Positions 5,886 to 6,888 of a stretch of 6,888 bases of DNA are shown piece after piece. Origin of the DNA: an uncultured Burkholderiales bacterium (GTDB taxonomy: Bacteria > Pseudomonadota > Gammaproteobacteria > Burkholderiales > Burkholderiaceae); NCBI GenBank assembly GCA_903845315.1, contig CAIMWY010000247.1, positions 1 through 6,888 on the forward strand, read 5' to 3'. The notes under the pieces were generated by a model. That model searched no databases. It was not told where the DNA came from and saw nothing but the letters and a program-made list of their open reading frames with translations. Both the position numbers and the translations under genes were made by a program. Each line of letters begins with the position of its first letter. The first letter of the stretch is position 1.

Positions 5886-6888
5886 ATGGCATTGACCGAG
5901 CAGGCGCTCAATACCGCCCTACAAACTGTGCTCGACCCCAACACGGGCAAAGACTTTGTGAGCACCAAGGCGCTCAAAAATTTACACATCCAAGGCGCTG
6001 ATGTGTCGTTTGATGTGGTGCTGGGCTACCCGGCCAAAAGCCAAATCGCAGACATGCGCAAGCACCTGATTGCCGCTGCCAAAAGCGTAGCCGGTGTGGG
6101 CAATGTGTCGGTCAACATCACCACCCAAATCGTGGCCCACGCGGCCCAGCGCGGTGTGCAGCTGTTGCCCCAAGTCAAAAACATCATCGCCGTGGCCTCT
6201 GGCAAAGGCGGTGTGGGCAAAAGCACCACGGCTGCCAACCTGGCGCTGGCCTTGGCCGCCGAGGGTGCCAAAGTGGGTTTGCTCGACGCCGACATTTATG
6301 GCCCCAGCCAACCCATGATGATGGGCATTGAGGGGCGCCCTGAAAGCGAAGACGGCAAAACCATGGACCCGCTGGAGAACTATGGCGTGCAAGTCATGTC
6401 CATTGGCTTTTTGGTGGACCAAGACGAAGCCATGATCTGGCGCGGCCCCATGGCCACCCAAGCCTTGGAGCAGTTGCTGCGTCAAACCAACTGGAAAGAC
6501 TTGGACTACCTGATCGTCGACATGCCCCCCGGCACGGGTGACATCCAACTCACCTTGAGCCAGCGCGTGCCCATGACAGGCGCGGTGATCGTCACCACCC
6601 CGCAAGACATTGCGCTGCTGGACGCGAAAAAAGGCATCAAGATGTTCGAGAAGGTGGGCGTGCCCATCCTTGGTTTGGTTGAGAACATGGCGGTTCACGT
6701 GTGCAGCAACTGCGGGCACATCGAACATATTTTTGGCGTCGATGGAGGCAAGAAGATGGCCGCGCAATACGGCATGGACTACTTGGGTGCCTTGCCCTTG
6801 AACATGCAAATTCGCTTGCAAGCCGACAGCGGCAAACCCACGGTGGTGGCCGACCCAGACGGTGAAGTGGCCATGATCTATAAAGCCA
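5886..6888 (+). CDS. apbC: Mrp/NBP35-family iron-sulfur cluster carrier ATPase, 3' end outside window
   Basis: Mrp/ApbC is a cytosolic dimeric P-loop NTPase that binds a [4Fe-4S] cluster and delivers it to apo-proteins. The 334 visible residues start with an Fe-S assembly (MIP18/DUF59-like) domain (about 5-80). The deviant Walker A SGKGGVGKST is at 105-114, LLDADIYGPSQP at 132-143, the Mrp signature IWRGPMATQALEQLL at 184-198 and VDMPPGTGDIQLTL at 211-224. The cluster-binding CxxC is at Cys273 and Cys276 (VCSNCGH), then GALPLNMQIR. The ATG at 5886 has a GGAG 9 bases upstream. There is no stop before the window ends; relatives are around 360 residues, so roughly 30 are missing from view. It is divergent from metG, an arrangement I recall as common in related betaproteobacteria. 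The symbol mrp is used equally for this family. Confidence 0.95.
   Translation, partial: MALTEQALNTALQTVLDPNTGKDFVSTKALKNLHIQGADVSFDVVLGYPAKSQIADMRKHLIAAAKSVAGVGNVSVNITTQIVAHAAQRGVQLLPQVKNIIAVASGKGGVGKSTTAANLALALAAEGAKVGLLDADIYGPSQPMMMGIEGRPESEDGKTMDPLENYGVQVMSIGFLVDQDEAMIWRGPMATQALEQLLRQTNWKDLDYLIVDMPPGTGDIQLTLSQRVPMTGAVIVTTPQDIALLDAKKGIKMFEKVGVPILGLVENMAVHVCSNCGHIEHIFGVDGGKKMAAQYGMDYLGALPLNMQIRLQADSGKPTVVADPDGEVAMIYKA

Noticed and set aside
5982..6821. Long minus-strand open frame of about 279 codons opposite mrp
   Set aside because: The plus strand encodes a full set of Mrp motifs in order (Walker A, WRGPM, DMPPGTGD, CxxC), so the antisense frame, rich in His and Gln, is a shadow.

Overview
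The window looks like chromosomal DNA of a betaproteobacterium of the order Burkholderiales, most likely family Comamonadaceae (a Limnohabitans- or Rhodoferax-like organism is a guess). The reasons are moderately high GC, the family-typical protein wording in PanB, ScpA, MetRS and Mrp, a DUF3460 gene beside scpA (a pairing I recall from Burkholderiales), and a GC-rich palindromic repeat of a kind I recall from Comamonadaceae. These assignments come from reading translations, not from a database search.

Layout. Positions 1-150 are an A-rich stretch of unclear origin with one short, start-less open frame on the plus strand. From 151 to 5808 five genes lie on the minus strand, transcribed right to left: metG (methionyl-tRNA synthetase), a SulP anion transporter with a STAS domain, a small DUF3460 gene, scpA (segregation and condensation protein A) and panB (ketopantoate hydroxymethyltransferase). 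Gaps are only 41, 28 and 23 bp, and panB abuts or overlaps scpA, so one transcript is possible. A 77-bp divergent intergenic region separates metG from mrp/apbC, a plus-strand Fe-S cluster carrier P-loop ATPase that runs off the right edge.

The genes are mostly housekeeping: translation, chromosome condensation, pantothenate synthesis and Fe-S assembly, with an anion transporter in the same run. I see no CRISPR array, tRNA, rRNA, phage module or defence system, and no undescribed multi-gene system.

Two things stand out. First, panB is cut off: it keeps the metal-binding and catalytic residues but hits a stop after VLEMVP, losing about 80 C-terminal residues, and what follows does not resemble PanB. 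The junction near 150-155 is either a real disruption or an assembly join. Second, metG carries an 84-bp in-frame segment, bounded by 9-bp direct repeats and containing a 10-bp inverted repeat. It adds 28 residues to the linker before the C-terminal tRNA-binding domain and looks like a small palindromic repeat element inserted into an essential gene.
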